The notes under the pieces are model-generated. The model searched no databases, was not told where the DNA came from, and saw only the letters and a program-made list of their open reading frames with translations. Source: Halalkalibacter okhensis (GTDB taxonomy: Bacteria; Bacillota; Bacilli; Bacillales; Bacillaceae_D). Taken from it: DNA of 64,000 nucleotides. Position 1 is the stretch's first letter. Every line of letters begins with the position of its first letter. Location of the stretch: positions 186,001 to 250,000 of the forward strand of contig NZ_JRJU01000001.1 of assembly GCF_000787375.1 (NCBI RefSeq), written 5' to 3'. Positions 1 through 9,682 of this stretch are shown here, piece by piece. Both the position numbers and the translations under genes were made by a program.

Positions 1-1254
1 AACGAACCCCTTTATTTGGCTCATATACTCTTTAATGTCCGTGATATTGTCAATCTGTACAACGGTAACAAATCGATTAAGAGGAGAAAATGGGAATAAA
101 TTCTCCTCTCCTCGTTCTCGATAAACCACGGTCCAATCTGTTCCGGACTCACTTTTCAAAAGACTAACAGTTGGATCTTCAAAGCTCTCAAACTCAATCG
201 ATGTTCGTAGCTTTACTATAGATTGCTGTTCTTCTTCTGTTAAATGGGCACGTGGATGTGATTCTTGAAAGTTGGCCATCTCATTCGCTAACATTTGTGC
301 AAAATCTTTTGGAGAATAGGCTCCTCCACGTTCAACAAAAAAAACATGCGGCGATAGGCACCCTTGCTGATCAAACCAGGAGGCATCACTTGCAGCTAGC
401 TTTGCTGCTTGCCATGCTTTCGTTGTTTGCAAACACTCTTTCGTTAACAATCCAAAACTAACCTTATGACCATGTGCATGAAAGCTTGTCTCTGTGGGCA
501 CTTTCTGTCTAACCGTCTCAATCGTTTCTTTTCCACCATAAGCAATGACGGCATCCGTTGATTGGAAACTTACCTCTTCTATTGACTGATTTCCACCTTT
601 CCACCATAAAATAGCTAGTGAATCTCCTAACCTCGGATCAATATCTGTAATGGTTTTAGCAAACAACACAGGAAACAATGGCTCAGAAGACGATACTTTT
701 CCGAGTGTTGCTGACTTCAGTAATATGCCTGCAGCCAAACTCCAAAGCGGCAAGGCTGGAACATTCCCTGAAAAAATATGGGTAATGACACCTGGACCGT
801 ATGCTCGATACACCCCTCCTGCTTTTCTTGGGCGGAACTCATCTAACACAAGAGGGTTCGGAAAATCTTCATCAATCATCCGCTGTAATTTAATTTTGCG
901 AAATTGCCGTAAATACCGGCTTAAGAATAAACGAATCATTTCCCGATCATACCCCGTAATGATCGGGAGCAGTTCCTCTGCTAGCTTTCGTAATTCAAAC
1001 TCGGGGTCTAACCATCTTTCAATCGCTTGATCAAAAATATCTATTAAATCATTCGTACGAAGTGTGCTCACATAGTTCAATTGTTGCTGTTTCAACTGTG
1101 CCATGACTGACTCGATTAGAACGGGAGTGATCTGCGGAACCGATAATTCTACTTTTTTCCCATGATTTTCAAATGTTAATGTTTGAAAAGAAGCAGAAGC
1201 AACGTCCTGCTCACATGAGGATGGCACATGATAACAAGTATAGGTTATCGTCAT
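1..1254 (-). CDS. LuxC-like acyl-CoA reductase (3' end beyond window)
   Basis: The frame is open for 418 codons from an ATG at 1254 to the window edge, so the C-terminus is missing; LuxC proteins are usually 470-490 residues. Translation shows the LuxC/aldehyde-dehydrogenase-like fold: a conserved glycine-rich stretch (THIFSGNVPALPLWSL) and a putative nucleophile in FDQQGCLSPHVFF at Cys299, where LuxC forms its acyl-thioester. The family reduces a fatty-acyl group to the aldehyde using NADPH. Its ATG overlaps the TGA of the luxE-like gene (ATGA), so the two are translationally coupled and share the upstream TPP riboswitch. No luxAB luciferase genes are visible. The physiological substrate is unknown. 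Confidence 0.82.
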   Translation of the reverse strand, partial: MTITYTCYHVPSSCEQDVASASFQTLTFENHGKKVELSVPQITPVLIESVMAQLKQQQLNYVSTLRTNDLIDIFDQAIERWLDPEFELRKLAEELLPIITGYDREMIRLFLSRYLRQFRKIKLQRMIDEDFPNPLVLDEFRPRKAGGVYRAYGPGVITHIFSGNVPALPLWSLAAGILLKSATLGKVSSSEPLFPVLFAKTITDIDPRLGDSLAILWWKGGNQSIEEVSFQSTDAVIAYGGKETIETVRQKVPTETSFHAHGHKVSFGLLTKECLQTTKAWQAAKLAASDASWFDQQGCLSPHVFFVERGGAYSPKDFAQMLANEMANFQESHPRAHLTEEEQQSIVKLRTSIEFESFEDPTVSLLKSESGTDWTVVYRERGEENLFPFSPLNRFVTVVQIDNITDIKEYMSQIKGFV

Positions 1255-2369
1255 ACTAGATCCCCTCTTGATTGGTTGTTAGAAGCTAGAAATTGTTCAA
1301 CCGCTAATGAACACCCTTTTGCGTCTGCTCCTTCTGCTCGACCTACTAGATAAAATCCATGATCAGCACGGATCCCTACATCCTCTGTTAAAATACCCAA
1401 AACAGAATTCACATTCGCCAAATCATAATGAACGATAATCCCTCGTTCCCCTATGGCCTTCTCTTCCATTCGCTCAATATCCATCACTACGGTTCTTACC
1501 CAATGTGGTGCATGTTTTTTTGGAGTTAGGTAGTCAGATTCATCATGTAGAAAATTCCCATCATACATTTGTGAGCTCAGTTCTGTCATACCGTACATAT
1601 TAAGGCAATTTTCTATAGGTACCGAAAATAACTTACCCACCTCTTCTTTAAACACCTTTGGCTCGATTTCTCGGGATTTCCCTTTAGCTCCACCCGTATC
1701 CATCAAGCGACTTTTGGGAGGTAATTCAAAATTCATATTCTTTTTTTTACACTCATCTAATAAATGAATAAAGGAAAACGTTGCTCCAATGATTAAAACC
1801 GGTTCTTTACTTTGTTCCACTTTTTTTAGTTCATCTATTAGTTTGTCAACTTGAAATTCATCTTTCGAAAAAACATTTAGACTATCTTTTGTTCCAAATG
1901 ATTGTTTAGCGATATGTAAATAATGTGCTAATGACGAATTTGGCAACACTTCTTCTTCCGGAAAGAGGACTAACATTTTTACCTTTTCTAGATCAGGCAT
2001 AATTGCTGACTTAAAAAAAGTTTTCATCGATACATCATAAACATCTAAATCACGATGATAATTTTTCCCTCTTTTTTCGGAATTCGTTGTTCCACTTGTC
2101 ATAAATAATGATTTCGTTTCTTCAATGGGATGACTTGATAAAGTACTCAATTTAAAGGCATCGATTGGCACTGGTGGAATATCCAGATAATGCTTGACGG
2201 TTCTTGGTGAAACGCGCCGTTTTCTACAAAATTTCCGATATGTTTGGTTGTTTTCATATTGGAATTGAAAGACCTTTAAAGCCATTTGATTAAATTGTTC
2301 ATCACTGGCAGTAGGCTGTTTTATAAAATCTATTAGCTCTTGTTTTACTGCTTCGTATGTTGGTAACAA
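1251..2369 (-). CDS. LuxE-like acyl-protein synthetase
   Basis: This 372-residue protein matches the LuxE acyl-protein synthetase family, which activates a carboxylic acid with ATP and passes the acyl group to the LuxC reductase. The adenylating-type motif SLFMTSGTTNSEKRGKNYH lies near residue 90, and the conserved LNMYGMTELSSQMYDG lies near residue 258. The start is TTG, 10 nt after an AGGAG; it is the first codon after the leader terminator. It is the first gene of a luxE-luxC operon, the reverse of the order in luminous bacteria. Expression is probably controlled by the TPP riboswitch and terminator directly upstream. Confidence 0.85.
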   Translation of the reverse strand: MLPTYEAVKQELIDFIKQPTASDEQFNQMALKVFQFQYENNQTYRKFCRKRRVSPRTVKHYLDIPPVPIDAFKLSTLSSHPIEETKSLFMTSGTTNSEKRGKNYHRDLDVYDVSMKTFFKSAIMPDLEKVKMLVLFPEEEVLPNSSLAHYLHIAKQSFGTKDSLNVFSKDEFQVDKLIDELKKVEQSKEPVLIIGATFSFIHLLDECKKKNMNFELPPKSRLMDTGGAKGKSREIEPKVFKEEVGKLFSVPIENCLNMYGMTELSSQMYDGNFLHDESDYLTPKKHAPHWVRTVVMDIERMEEKAIGERGIIVHYDLANVNSVLGILTEDVGIRADHGFYLVGRAEGADAKGCSLAVEQFLASNNQSRGDLV

Positions 2370-2391
2370 CGCAAAACACTCCTCTTTAATA

Positions 2392-2422
2392 TAAAAAAAC
2401 CGCTTCCTATCTTGAAAGCGGT
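2392..2422 (-). terminator. Intrinsic terminator in the luxE leader
   Basis: A hairpin with arms ACCGCTTTC and GAAGCGGT followed by a run of T lies between the TPP aptamer and the luxE start. It is the expected expression platform: TPP binding should favour this terminator. Confidence 0.85.
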
Positions 2423-2472
2423 CATCAATCTTAACTATGTTTTCTCAAAAAAATATAGCTGATAAAATGATG

Positions 2473-2560
2473 GCCACTTCCCTACGCTGCGATTACACAG
2501 TTCAGGTTCAAAGGGTCTAAGCAATGCTTTATTCTCAGCCAAATTAGGCTCCCCTAGTGG
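2473..2560 (-). promoter_or_regulatory. TPP riboswitch (THI element)
   Basis: Read on the minus strand, the segment carries the conserved TPP aptamer blocks in order: AGGGGAGCC, GGCTGAGAATAAAGC, GACCCTTTGAACCTGAACTG, GTAATCGCAGCGTAGGGAAG, closed by a P1 stem of CCAC with GTGG. These match the thi-box consensus closely. The aptamer lies 100 nt upstream of the TTG of the luxE-like gene with a terminator between, so it should switch the luxE-luxC operon off when thiamine pyrophosphate is plentiful. A possible -10 (TATGAT) lies just upstream. Confidence 0.93.
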
Positions 2561-2635
2561 TAATTCTCATATCGTTTCTATATAAATCATATCATTAAAT
2601 AGATCTTCTTGCTATAGTTTCATAAATAGTGAAAG

Positions 2636-2680
2636 AGGGTCTCGCAAAAGGTTCATTTTCAACCATTTGAGAGACCCCTA
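2636..2680 (-). terminator. Terminator after mtaB
   Basis: Arms GGGTCTC and GAGACCC enclose a secondary stem (GGTT/AACC) and are followed on the minus strand by TCTTTC. It closes the heat-shock operon before the riboswitch. Confidence 0.65.
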
Positions 2681-2721
2681 AAAGCCATTACTGCCTTTTT
2701 CCTGCTAGTGAGAAAGTCTTT

Positions 2722-4071
2722 TTATCCATTTACAACTTGTACGGTCTCCGCTTCCTCTAACACGCGTACGAATTCGCCCTCGTTATATGGATAACCTGCT
2801 TTAGTTATTTTTACTTTAACAAGCTGGCCAATCATGTCCTCTGTAGCGGCAACTTTTACTTTTAGATAGTTATCGGTATATCCAATAAATCTACCACTAT
2901 TTTTGTCTTCTTTATCGCGCTCTTCTGGGATTACTTCAAGTACTTCTCCTTCAAAATGCGATGCGTATTCTTTCGCTAATTGATTAGATAATTCAATTAA
3001 ACGGTGTACGCGTTCATTTTTAATCTCTTCATCTACCTGATCTTCCATACGAGCAGCTGGTGTCCCAGTGCGCTTTGAATATGGAAACACATGCAGCTCA
3101 CTAAACTTGTGTTTTGCAATAAAATCAAACGTTTCTTGGAACTCTTCTTCTGTCTCACCAGGAAAACCAACGATCACGTCAGAAGTTACAGCAAGCCCTG
3201 GTAGGACTTCTTTCAAGCGATCTAAACGTTCGCCAAAGAATTCCATTGTATATTTACGGCGCATCCGTTTTAACACAGTATTTGACCCAGATTGCAATGG
3301 AATGTGCAGGTGACGTACAACTTTAGTTGAGCGGTCAATCACATTTATCACTTCGTCAGTTAATTGGCTTGCCTCAATCGATGAAATACGGATACGCTTC
3401 AAACCTTCGACTTTTTCTAAGTCTTCGAGTAAGCGTGCTAGACTATAATCTTTTAAGTCCTCTCCATATCCACCCGTATGAATTCCTGTTAGAACGATTT
3501 CTTTATATCCTGCTTGTACCAATTGTTGTGCTTGCTTAATCACTTCCTGTGGATCACGTGAACGCATTAACCCACGAGCCCATGGAATAATACAAAATGT
3601 ACAAAAGTTGTTACAGCCTTCTTGTATTTTTAAAGATGCGCGTGTTCGATCTGTAAAAGCCGGCACATCAAGCTCTTCATAGACACGTGATTTCATGATA
3701 TTTCCTACACCATTAATTGGCTCACGTTCACGCTTGAACTGCTCGATATATTCTAGCATCTTCACACGGTCTTGTGTTCCGACGACAATATCAACACCAG
3801 GGATCGCCATAATTTCAGCAGGAGATGTTTGAGCGTAACACCCTGTTACACAAATAACCGCATCAGGATTTTTACGGATCGCACGACGAATCACTTGTCG
3901 ACTCTTTTTATCTCCTGTATTAGTTACTGTACATGTATTTATAACATAAACGTCTGACGTTGCTTCAAAATCAACTTTATCATAGCCTTCATGTTGAAAC
4001 AGCTGCCAAATTGCTTCTGTTTCGTAATGATTTACTTTACAACCTAATGTATGAAAGGCAACAGTAGGCAT
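2722..4071 (-). CDS. mtaB: tRNA t6A37 methylthiotransferase MtaB
   Basis: The 449-residue protein (YqeV in B. subtilis) is a radical-SAM methylthiotransferase that converts t6A to ms2t6A at position 37 of tRNAs reading ANN codons. The N-terminal MTTase domain has the cluster cysteines Cys11, Cys47 and Cys78. The radical-SAM cluster motif is C153-x3-C157-x2-C160 in EGCNNFCTFCIIP. A TRAM-type RNA-binding region ends the protein. The ATG at 4071 follows GAGGTGAT. It is the last gene of the hrcA operon, 4 nt after rsmE, as in B. subtilis. Confidence 0.95.
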   Translation of the reverse strand: MPTVAFHTLGCKVNHYETEAIWQLFQHEGYDKVDFEATSDVYVINTCTVTNTGDKKSRQVIRRAIRKNPDAVICVTGCYAQTSPAEIMAIPGVDIVVGTQDRVKMLEYIEQFKREREPINGVGNIMKSRVYEELDVPAFTDRTRASLKIQEGCNNFCTFCIIPWARGLMRSRDPQEVIKQAQQLVQAGYKEIVLTGIHTGGYGEDLKDYSLARLLEDLEKVEGLKRIRISSIEASQLTDEVINVIDRSTKVVRHLHIPLQSGSNTVLKRMRRKYTMEFFGERLDRLKEVLPGLAVTSDVIVGFPGETEEEFQETFDFIAKHKFSELHVFPYSKRTGTPAARMEDQVDEEIKNERVHRLIELSNQLAKEYASHFEGEVLEVIPEERDKEDKNSGRFIGYTDNYLKVKVAATEDMIGQLVKVKITKAGYPYNEGEFVRVLEEAETVQVVNG

Positions 4072-4075
4072 AATA

Positions 4076-4828
4076 TCACCTCATTAATTCGAAATGGTAC
4101 GAAATCGCAGCAAGCACATAAAGAGATGCTGTTTCCGTACGTAAAATCCGTGGTCCAAAACCACAGACAATAACACCTTGTTTTGTTAATTGATCCACTT
4201 CTTCTTCTGTGATTCCACCTTCAGGTCCAATAATCACTAATATCTTTTGCCCAGGCGCTACAGTCGTTAACTGCTGAGCCAACTGAGCTTGTTCTCCTTG
4301 CTTCGCCGATTCTTCATAGGCCAAGATAATTAAATCAAATGAAGGGAGCTCTTGTTTTAACTGTGAAAACGAGTGAACGGGTAACACTTCAGGGATTCGT
4401 TCCCTATAAGACTGTTCCGCCGCTTCCTTTGCGATCTTCTCTAATCTTTCAATCTTCTTGCTCGCTTTCTTATGATCCCACTTTACAATCGAACGAGCAG
4501 CAGCAAAGGGGAGGAAAGCAAAAGCTCCAAGCTCCGTTCCTTTTTGAATAATTAGATCGAGCTTATCTCCTTTAGGAAGCCCTTGAGCAATGGTCACTTG
4601 AACTGGAAGTTCCGTTTTAGGCTCAAGGGTCTCTGTTATGTCTGCGTTGATTTCCGTATCCGAAAGATTTGATAAACGACATTTGACTGTCCTAGAGTCA
4701 TTGTCACTACAAATAACTTCATCGCCAACATCCATCCGCATCACTTTTGAGATGTGCTTGACATCATCCCCAATAATTTGAACGGCTGTGTCTGTCATCT
4801 GCTCTTTTTTAACAAAATATCGTTGCAT
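4076..4828 (-). CDS. rsmE: 16S rRNA m3U1498 methyltransferase RsmE
   Basis: RsmE is a SPOUT-fold methyltransferase that N3-methylates U1498 of 16S rRNA in the assembled 30S subunit. The SAM-knot motif GPEGGIT and the following LGPRILRTETA-like segment (here FGPRILRTETASLYVL) are present near the C-terminus. The frame is open to a GTG at 4843, but the ATG at 4828 is preferred: it lies 8 nt after AGGA and gives the family N-terminus MQRYFV. It sits between prmA and mtaB in the heat-shock operon. Confidence 0.94.
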   Translation of the reverse strand: MQRYFVKKEQMTDTAVQIIGDDVKHISKVMRMDVGDEVICSDNDSRTVKCRLSNLSDTEINADITETLEPKTELPVQVTIAQGLPKGDKLDLIIQKGTELGAFAFLPFAAARSIVKWDHKKASKKIERLEKIAKEAAEQSYRERIPEVLPVHSFSQLKQELPSFDLIILAYEESAKQGEQAQLAQQLTTVAPGQKILVIIGPEGGITEEEVDQLTKQGVIVCGFGPRILRTETASLYVLAAISYHFELMR

Positions 4829-4881
4829 CTTCATCTTCCTCACTTTAAAGTGATAATCAAAAAGAGAATTCTAATTAAGGC

Positions 4882-5820
4882 TTACTTCTTTTTCGCGATA
4901 ATGGCTACCCAATCGTCCATTTCAACAATTTCTTCTATAAGAAATCCACCGCTTGTGAGGGCGTCTTTTACTTCTTGTTTTTTACGCTTAATAATTCCTG
5001 ATGTAATATACGTTCCGTTTGGCTTAAGAACCGCTGCCGCATCTTGAACAAATCGAACAATTACCTCTGCTAATATATTGGCTACGACGATATCAAATGG
5101 TCCCTCGATTCCTTCGAGTAAATTATTCTGTTTCACCGTTACCGTATGATCCACTTGATTTAGCGCGACATTTTGTTCTGCACTTTCCACAGCTACATAA
5201 TCAAGATCAAGCGCTAAGGTACGTTGTGCCCCTAGCTTTGCCGCAGCGATGCTTAAAACACCTGATCCTGTTCCAACGTCTACAACCTTTTCTCCACCTT
5301 GAATCACCTTATCAAGAGCTTGTATACAAAGAACAGTCGTTGGATGCGTCCCTGTTCCAAATGCCATCCCCGGATCAAGTTCGATGATTGTCTCATCCTC
5401 TGATGCCTCATACTCTTCCCAAGTTGGAGTAATGGTGATTGAGCTGGACACTTTTACAGGCTTGTAATATTTCTTCCATGCAGTAGCCCACTCTTCTTCA
5501 TGTACTTCAGCAATTTGAACCTTATTTGAGCCAAGGTCAATGTCATAAGCAAGCAATCCATTTATTGACTCTTTGATTTCATCAATCGTCTCTGCTAAAA
5601 AACTATTAACCGGAAAGTATGCTTTTACAATAACACCCTCTTCTGGATAATCATCAGGAGAGAGTTGGTAGATCTCACCGAAACGATCGCCCCACTCTTT
5701 TGCAAGGTCAATTGAGTCTTCAATGACAACCCCGCTTGCGCCAGCCTCATGCAAAATATGACAGACTGGCTCAACCGCTTCCTCTGTTGTATGAATACTA
5801 AATTCCGACCATTTCATCAT
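4882..5820 (-). CDS. prmA: Ribosomal protein L11 methyltransferase PrmA
   Basis: PrmA trimethylates ribosomal protein L11. The C-terminal Rossmann domain carries the SAM motif [17 protein letters not shown], followed by NILAEVI, the family's NPPY-equivalent region. The N-terminal substrate-recognition domain starts [14 protein letters not shown]. The frame is open to TTG 5829. ATG 5820 has a GGAG 9 nt upstream, and ATG 5817 gives exactly the B. subtilis N-terminus; either could be used. It lies 22 nt after dnaJ and upstream of rsmE in the heat-shock operon. Confidence 0.94.
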   Translation of the reverse strand: MMKWSEFSIHTTEEAVEPVCHILHEAGASGVVIEDSIDLAKEWGDRFGEIYQLSPDDYPEEGVIVKAYFPVNSFLAETIDEIKESINGLLAYDIDLGSNKVQIAEVHEEEWATAWKKYYKPVKVSSSITITPTWEEYEASEDETIIELDPGMAFGTGTHPTTVLCIQALDKVIQGGEKVVDVGTGSGVLSIAAAKLGAQRTLALDLDYVAVESAEQNVALNQVDHTVTVKQNNLLEGIEGPFDIVVANILAEVIVRFVQDAAAVLKPNGTYITSGIIKRKKQEVKDALTSGGFLIEEIVEMDDWVAIIAKKK

Positions 5821-5842
5821 TTCTACCAACTCCAGTTTTTAA

Positions 5843-6958
5843 TTAATCACCTTTAAACGCTCTTCTCACTTTTGCAAAGAAGCCATCATTCTGTTCATCT
5901 GGCTGACCACCAGACATTTTTGCAAATTCACGAATCATATCTTTTTCTTTTTCCGTTAAATTCTTAGGTGTAACAACACGAACTTTCACATGTTGATCCC
6001 CTTGACCACGGCCATGAACGTTCGGCACACCTTTACCACGTAAACGGAAGTTCGTTCCTGTTTGAGTACCAGCAGGAATTTTCAGCTTCACTTTTCCGTT
6101 TAAAGTTGGCACTTCAATTTCGTCACCAAGCGCAACTTGAGCGAAGGTTAGTGGCATTTCACAATAAATATCATCACCATCACGATCAAAGAATTCATGC
6201 GGTTTCACATTAAAGACAACATATAGATCTCCAGGAGGCCCTCCGTTAACTCCAGCTTCCCCTTGGCCAGATACACGAAGTTGCTGCCCATGATCAATAC
6301 CAGCAGGCACTTTCACGCTAATCTTTTTACGTTTACGTACCTTTCCTTTTCCGCCACACGTTGTACATTTATTTTTAATAAATTTCCCCGTACCTTCACA
6401 GTGGTGACAAACTCTGCGATTAACGACTCGACCAAACGGTGTATTTTGCTCTACGTTTAATTGACCAGCGCCTCCACAGTGTGAACATGTTTCTGGCTTT
6501 GTACCAGGCTTTGCTCCTGAACCTGTACATGTTTGACACGTTTCTTCTCTTGGTATTTCAATCTCCGTATCTTTCCCAAAAACAGCTTCTTTAAAGTCAA
6601 GTGTCATTGTATATTGCAAATCTGCTCCTTGACGTGGCGCATTTGGGTTACGGCGCCCACCGCCGCCTCCAAAGAACATATCAAAAATGTCTCCGAAACC
6701 TCCACCAAAGTCGCCAGCCCCACCACCGAATCCTTGATTCGGATCTGTATGACCAAATTGATCATAATGAGCTTTCTTTTGCGGGTCACTTAACGTATCA
6801 TATGCATCTTTTACTTCTTTAAATTTCTCCGTAGCGTCAGCTTCTTTATTGACATCTGGGTGATATTTACGCGCCAATTTACGGTACGCTTTTTTCACTT
6901 CATCAACTGAAGCATTTTGATCGACACCAAGGACTTCATAGTAATCTCGTTTACTCAT
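5843..6958 (-). CDS. dnaJ: Chaperone DnaJ (Hsp40)
   Basis: DnaJ delivers unfolded clients to DnaK and stimulates its ATPase. The protein has a J-domain (residues 1-70) with HPD in KYHPDVN, a Gly/Phe-rich linker (about 73-105), four zinc modules of the CxxCxGxG type ([32 protein letters not shown]), and the C-terminal substrate-binding domains. The ATG at 6958 ([12 protein letters not shown]) is preferred over a GTG at 6967 because GGGAG lies 8 nt upstream. It is separated from dnaK by 181 nt that contain a long hairpin, so its level may be set apart from dnaK. Confidence 0.97.
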   Translation of the reverse strand: MSKRDYYEVLGVDQNASVDEVKKAYRKLARKYHPDVNKEADATEKFKEVKDAYDTLSDPQKKAHYDQFGHTDPNQGFGGGAGDFGGGFGDIFDMFFGGGGGRRNPNAPRQGADLQYTMTLDFKEAVFGKDTEIEIPREETCQTCTGSGAKPGTKPETCSHCGGAGQLNVEQNTPFGRVVNRRVCHHCEGTGKFIKNKCTTCGGKGKVRKRKKISVKVPAGIDHGQQLRVSGQGEAGVNGGPPGDLYVVFNVKPHEFFDRDGDDIYCEMPLTFAQVALGDEIEVPTLNGKVKLKIPAGTQTGTNFRLRGKGVPNVHGRGQGDQHVKVRVVTPKNLTEKEKDMIREFAKMSGGQPDEQNDGFFAKVRRAFKGD

Positions 6959-7065
6959 GTCATCCACTCCCGACTCTTTTCCATAACGTTCATCTTATCA
7001 TCATCTTAGTATTATCCGCAAGATGCAGGTAAGAAGAACCATTATCCTCTTTTTGGTATACATTC

Positions 7066-7108
7066 GTAGAAAAAGTCAAAGTCATAAATCTGACTTTGAC
7101 TTTTCTAC
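7066..7108 (-). terminator. Hairpin between dnaK and dnaJ
   Basis: An almost perfect 18-bp inverted repeat (GTAGAAAAGTCAAAGTCA against its complement) with a 6-nt loop lies in the dnaK-dnaJ spacer. There is no long T tract after it, so it may be a partial terminator or an RNA processing/stability element rather than a full stop. Confidence 0.5.
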
Positions 7109-7139
7109 ATTAATCATCTTTGAACTTTGTTCAACGTAC

Positions 7140-8981
7140 TTACTTTTTCTCTTCTTCTTTTACTTCTTCGTAGTCAGCATCTACTACATTCTCATCTGCT
7201 TGGTTTGCACCAGCTTCTGCTCCTTCAGCACCTTGTGCTGCTTGTGCAGCTTGAGCTGCTTGCTCATACATCTTTGTAGATAGAGCCATTACGATTTCTT
7301 GAAGCTCATCTTTTGCTGTACGAATTTCGTCAATGTTATCTGATTCAATGGCTGCTTTTAGCTTATCTTTAGCTGCTTCAGCTTTATCTTTTTCCTCTTG
7401 CTCAACGTTATCGCCAAGATCTTTAAGCGTTTTTTCAGTAGTGAATACTAATTGATCTGCTTCATTACGGAGCTCAACTTCTTCGCGACGCTTCTTATCT
7501 TCTTCAGCGTTTGCTTCTGCATCTTTTACCATTTTTTCGATCTCATCATCAGATAGACCTGAAGAGGAAGTAATCGTAATAGATTGTTCTTTATTTGTAC
7601 CAAGATCTTTTGCTTTAACATTTACGATCCCGTTCGCATCAATATCAAATGTTACTTCAATTTGCGGAACACCACGTGGTGCTGGTGGGATATCCGTTAA
7701 TTGGAAACGACCAAGCGTTTTGTTGTAAGCTGCCATTTCACGCTCTCCTTGAAGAACATGAATGTCTACTGAAGGCTGATTATCTGCCGCTGTAGAGAAT
7801 GTTTGTGATTTAGACGTTGGAATCGTTGTATTACGCTCAATTAGCTTTGTAAATACGCCACCCATTGTCTCAATCCCTAGTGACAGTGGTGTTACGTCAA
7901 GAAGAACAACATCTTTAACATCACCTGTTAAGACACCTGCTTGAACAGCTGCACCAAGTGCAACCACTTCATCTGGATTTACACCTTTGTGTGGGTCTTT
8001 TCCAGTTAATTTCTTGATTTCTGCTTGAACGGCAGGAATACGTGTCGATCCACCAACTAGTACAACTTTGTCAATTTCACTTGCAGAAAGACCTGCATCC
8101 GAAAGAGCACGACGAGTTGGTCCAAGTGTACGTTCTACTAGATCCGCAGAAAGCTCCTCGAATTTTGCACGGCTTAAGCTAAGTTCTAAATGCTTAGGAC
8201 CTGTTGCATCAGCAGTGATAAATGGAAGAGAAATTTGAGTTTGTGTTACACCAGAAAGATCTTTCTTCGCTTTTTCAGCTGCATCCTTAAGACGTTGCAT
8301 AGCCATTTTATCTTGAGATAAATCGATACCATTGTCTTTTTTGAATTGTTCTACTAAGTGATCAATAATGACTTGGTCAAAGTCATCTCCACCAAGTTTG
8401 TTATCACCAGAAGTTGCTTTAACTTCAAAGAAGCCATCGCCAAGTTCTAGAATCGATACGTCAAACGTACCACCACCTAGGTCATAAACAAGGATTGTTT
8501 GGTCTTCTTCTTTTTCTAAACCGTATGCAAGTGCAGCAGCTGTCGGCTCATTCACAATACGCTCAACTTCAAGACCTGCGATTTTACCAGCATCCTTTGT
8601 TGCTTGGCGTTGTGAATCGTTGAAGTAAGCAGGTACTGTAATAACAGCCTTTGTTACTGTTTCACCAAGATATGCTTCTGCATCAGATTTTAACTTTTGT
8701 AGAATGATTGCAGAAATTTCTTGTGGAGTGTAGTCTTTACCTTCCACTGTTTCTTTGTAGTCTGTACCCATATGACGCTTAATAGAGATAATTGTATTAG
8801 GGTTAGTAATTGCTTGACGTTTTGCTACTTCCCCAACTTGGCGCTCACCATCTTTAAATGCCACAACAGATGGTGTCGTACGGTTACCCTCTGGATTTGG
8901 AATAACTGTTGCCTCGCCGCCTTCCATAACAGCTACACAAGAGTTCGTTGTCCCTAAATCAATACCAATGATTTTACTCAT
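7140..8981 (-). CDS. dnaK: Chaperone DnaK (Hsp70)
   Basis: The 613-residue protein is a full-length Hsp70. The N-terminal ATPase domain starts [19 protein letters not shown] and has the phosphate-2 motif [14 protein letters not shown] and the adenosine motif [14 protein letters not shown]. The linker [19 protein letters not shown] leads into the substrate-binding domain, and the acidic tail ends near VVDADYEEV as in other bacilli. It refolds and protects cytoplasmic proteins with DnaJ and GrpE. The start ATG follows GGAGG by 10 nt. It lies 55 nt downstream of grpE in the CIRCE-controlled operon. Confidence 0.98.
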   Translation of the reverse strand: MSKIIGIDLGTTNSCVAVMEGGEATVIPNPEGNRTTPSVVAFKDGERQVGEVAKRQAITNPNTIISIKRHMGTDYKETVEGKDYTPQEISAIILQKLKSDAEAYLGETVTKAVITVPAYFNDSQRQATKDAGKIAGLEVERIVNEPTAAALAYGLEKEEDQTILVYDLGGGTFDVSILELGDGFFEVKATSGDNKLGGDDFDQVIIDHLVEQFKKDNGIDLSQDKMAMQRLKDAAEKAKKDLSGVTQTQISLPFITADATGPKHLELSLSRAKFEELSADLVERTLGPTRRALSDAGLSASEIDKVVLVGGSTRIPAVQAEIKKLTGKDPHKGVNPDEVVALGAAVQAGVLTGDVKDVVLLDVTPLSLGIETMGGVFTKLIERNTTIPTSKSQTFSTAADNQPSVDIHVLQGEREMAAYNKTLGRFQLTDIPPAPRGVPQIEVTFDIDANGIVNVKAKDLGTNKEQSITITSSSGLSDDEIEKMVKDAEANAEEDKKRREEVELRNEADQLVFTTEKTLKDLGDNVEQEEKDKAEAAKDKLKAAIESDNIDEIRTAKDELQEIVMALSTKMYEQAAQAAQAAQGAEGAEAGANQADENVVDADYEEVKEEEKK

Positions 8982-9036
8982 GATTTATACTCCTCCAATT
9001 CAACAATTGTCAATAATGTATTCTATATGTAAAGGA

Positions 9037-9585
9037 CTACGCATTTACTTTAACCATAGAAGGTCTAAGCACACGATCCTTTAATTTATAACCCTTTTGT
9101 AATTCTTCCACGATTTGATTTGATTCAAACCCATCTTCCTCTACTTGCATAACCGCTTGGTGCAAGTGTGGATCAAATGAATGTCCAACCGTTTCAATTA
9201 CTTCTACACCTTCACTTTTCAATGTATCTTGAAATTGACGGTAAACCATTTCCATTCCTTGTAGAAGAGATTTGGCTTCTTCTGCTTCAGGTTTCACAAG
9301 AAGAGCACGCTCAAAGTTATCAATTACAGGCAATAACGCTTCAATAACATTTTGAGATCTATATTTCGCAGCCGCTTCTTTTTCCTCACGAGATCGGCGT
9401 CGGAAATTATCATAATCAGCTTGAACTCTTAGGAGACGGTTGTTAAGTTCTGCTATTTCTGCAAGACGGGCATCCTCTTCAGTTACCTCTACCTCTTGAT
9501 TTGCTCCTTCTGCTTCATCAGCAGGTGTTACGTTCTCCTCAGATACTGCTTCTTCTTCCATTGTTTGCGTTTCTTTTTCTGTCAA
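9037..9585 (-). CDS. grpE: Nucleotide exchange factor GrpE
   Basis: GrpE releases ADP from DnaK. The protein has an acidic disordered N-terminus, a long helical region (about residues 45-100, [20 protein letters not shown]), and the beta domain with the family signature [20 protein letters not shown]. The frame is open to GTG 9594, but that codon touches the AGGAGG; TTG at 9585 lies 8 nt after it and is the likelier start. It is the second gene of the operon, between hrcA and dnaK. Confidence 0.95.
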   Translation of the reverse strand: MTEKETQTMEEEAVSEENVTPADEAEGANQEVEVTEEDARLAEIAELNNRLLRVQADYDNFRRRSREEKEAAAKYRSQNVIEALLPVIDNFERALLVKPEAEEAKSLLQGMEMVYRQFQDTLKSEGVEVIETVGHSFDPHLHQAVMQVEEDGFESNQIVEELQKGYKLKDRVLRPSMVKVNA

Positions 9586-9682
9586 CTCGTTCACCTCCTA
9601 ATAAAATTAACTATAATCTATGTAGTATGACAAAAAGTTATTGAAGAAGTTTCTTCACAACTAATTGTCAATATTACCATTT

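Noticed and set aside
650-1030. 126-codon plus-strand frame at the left end
   Set aside because: It is the reverse strand of the LuxC-like gene, whose translation shows clear family motifs.
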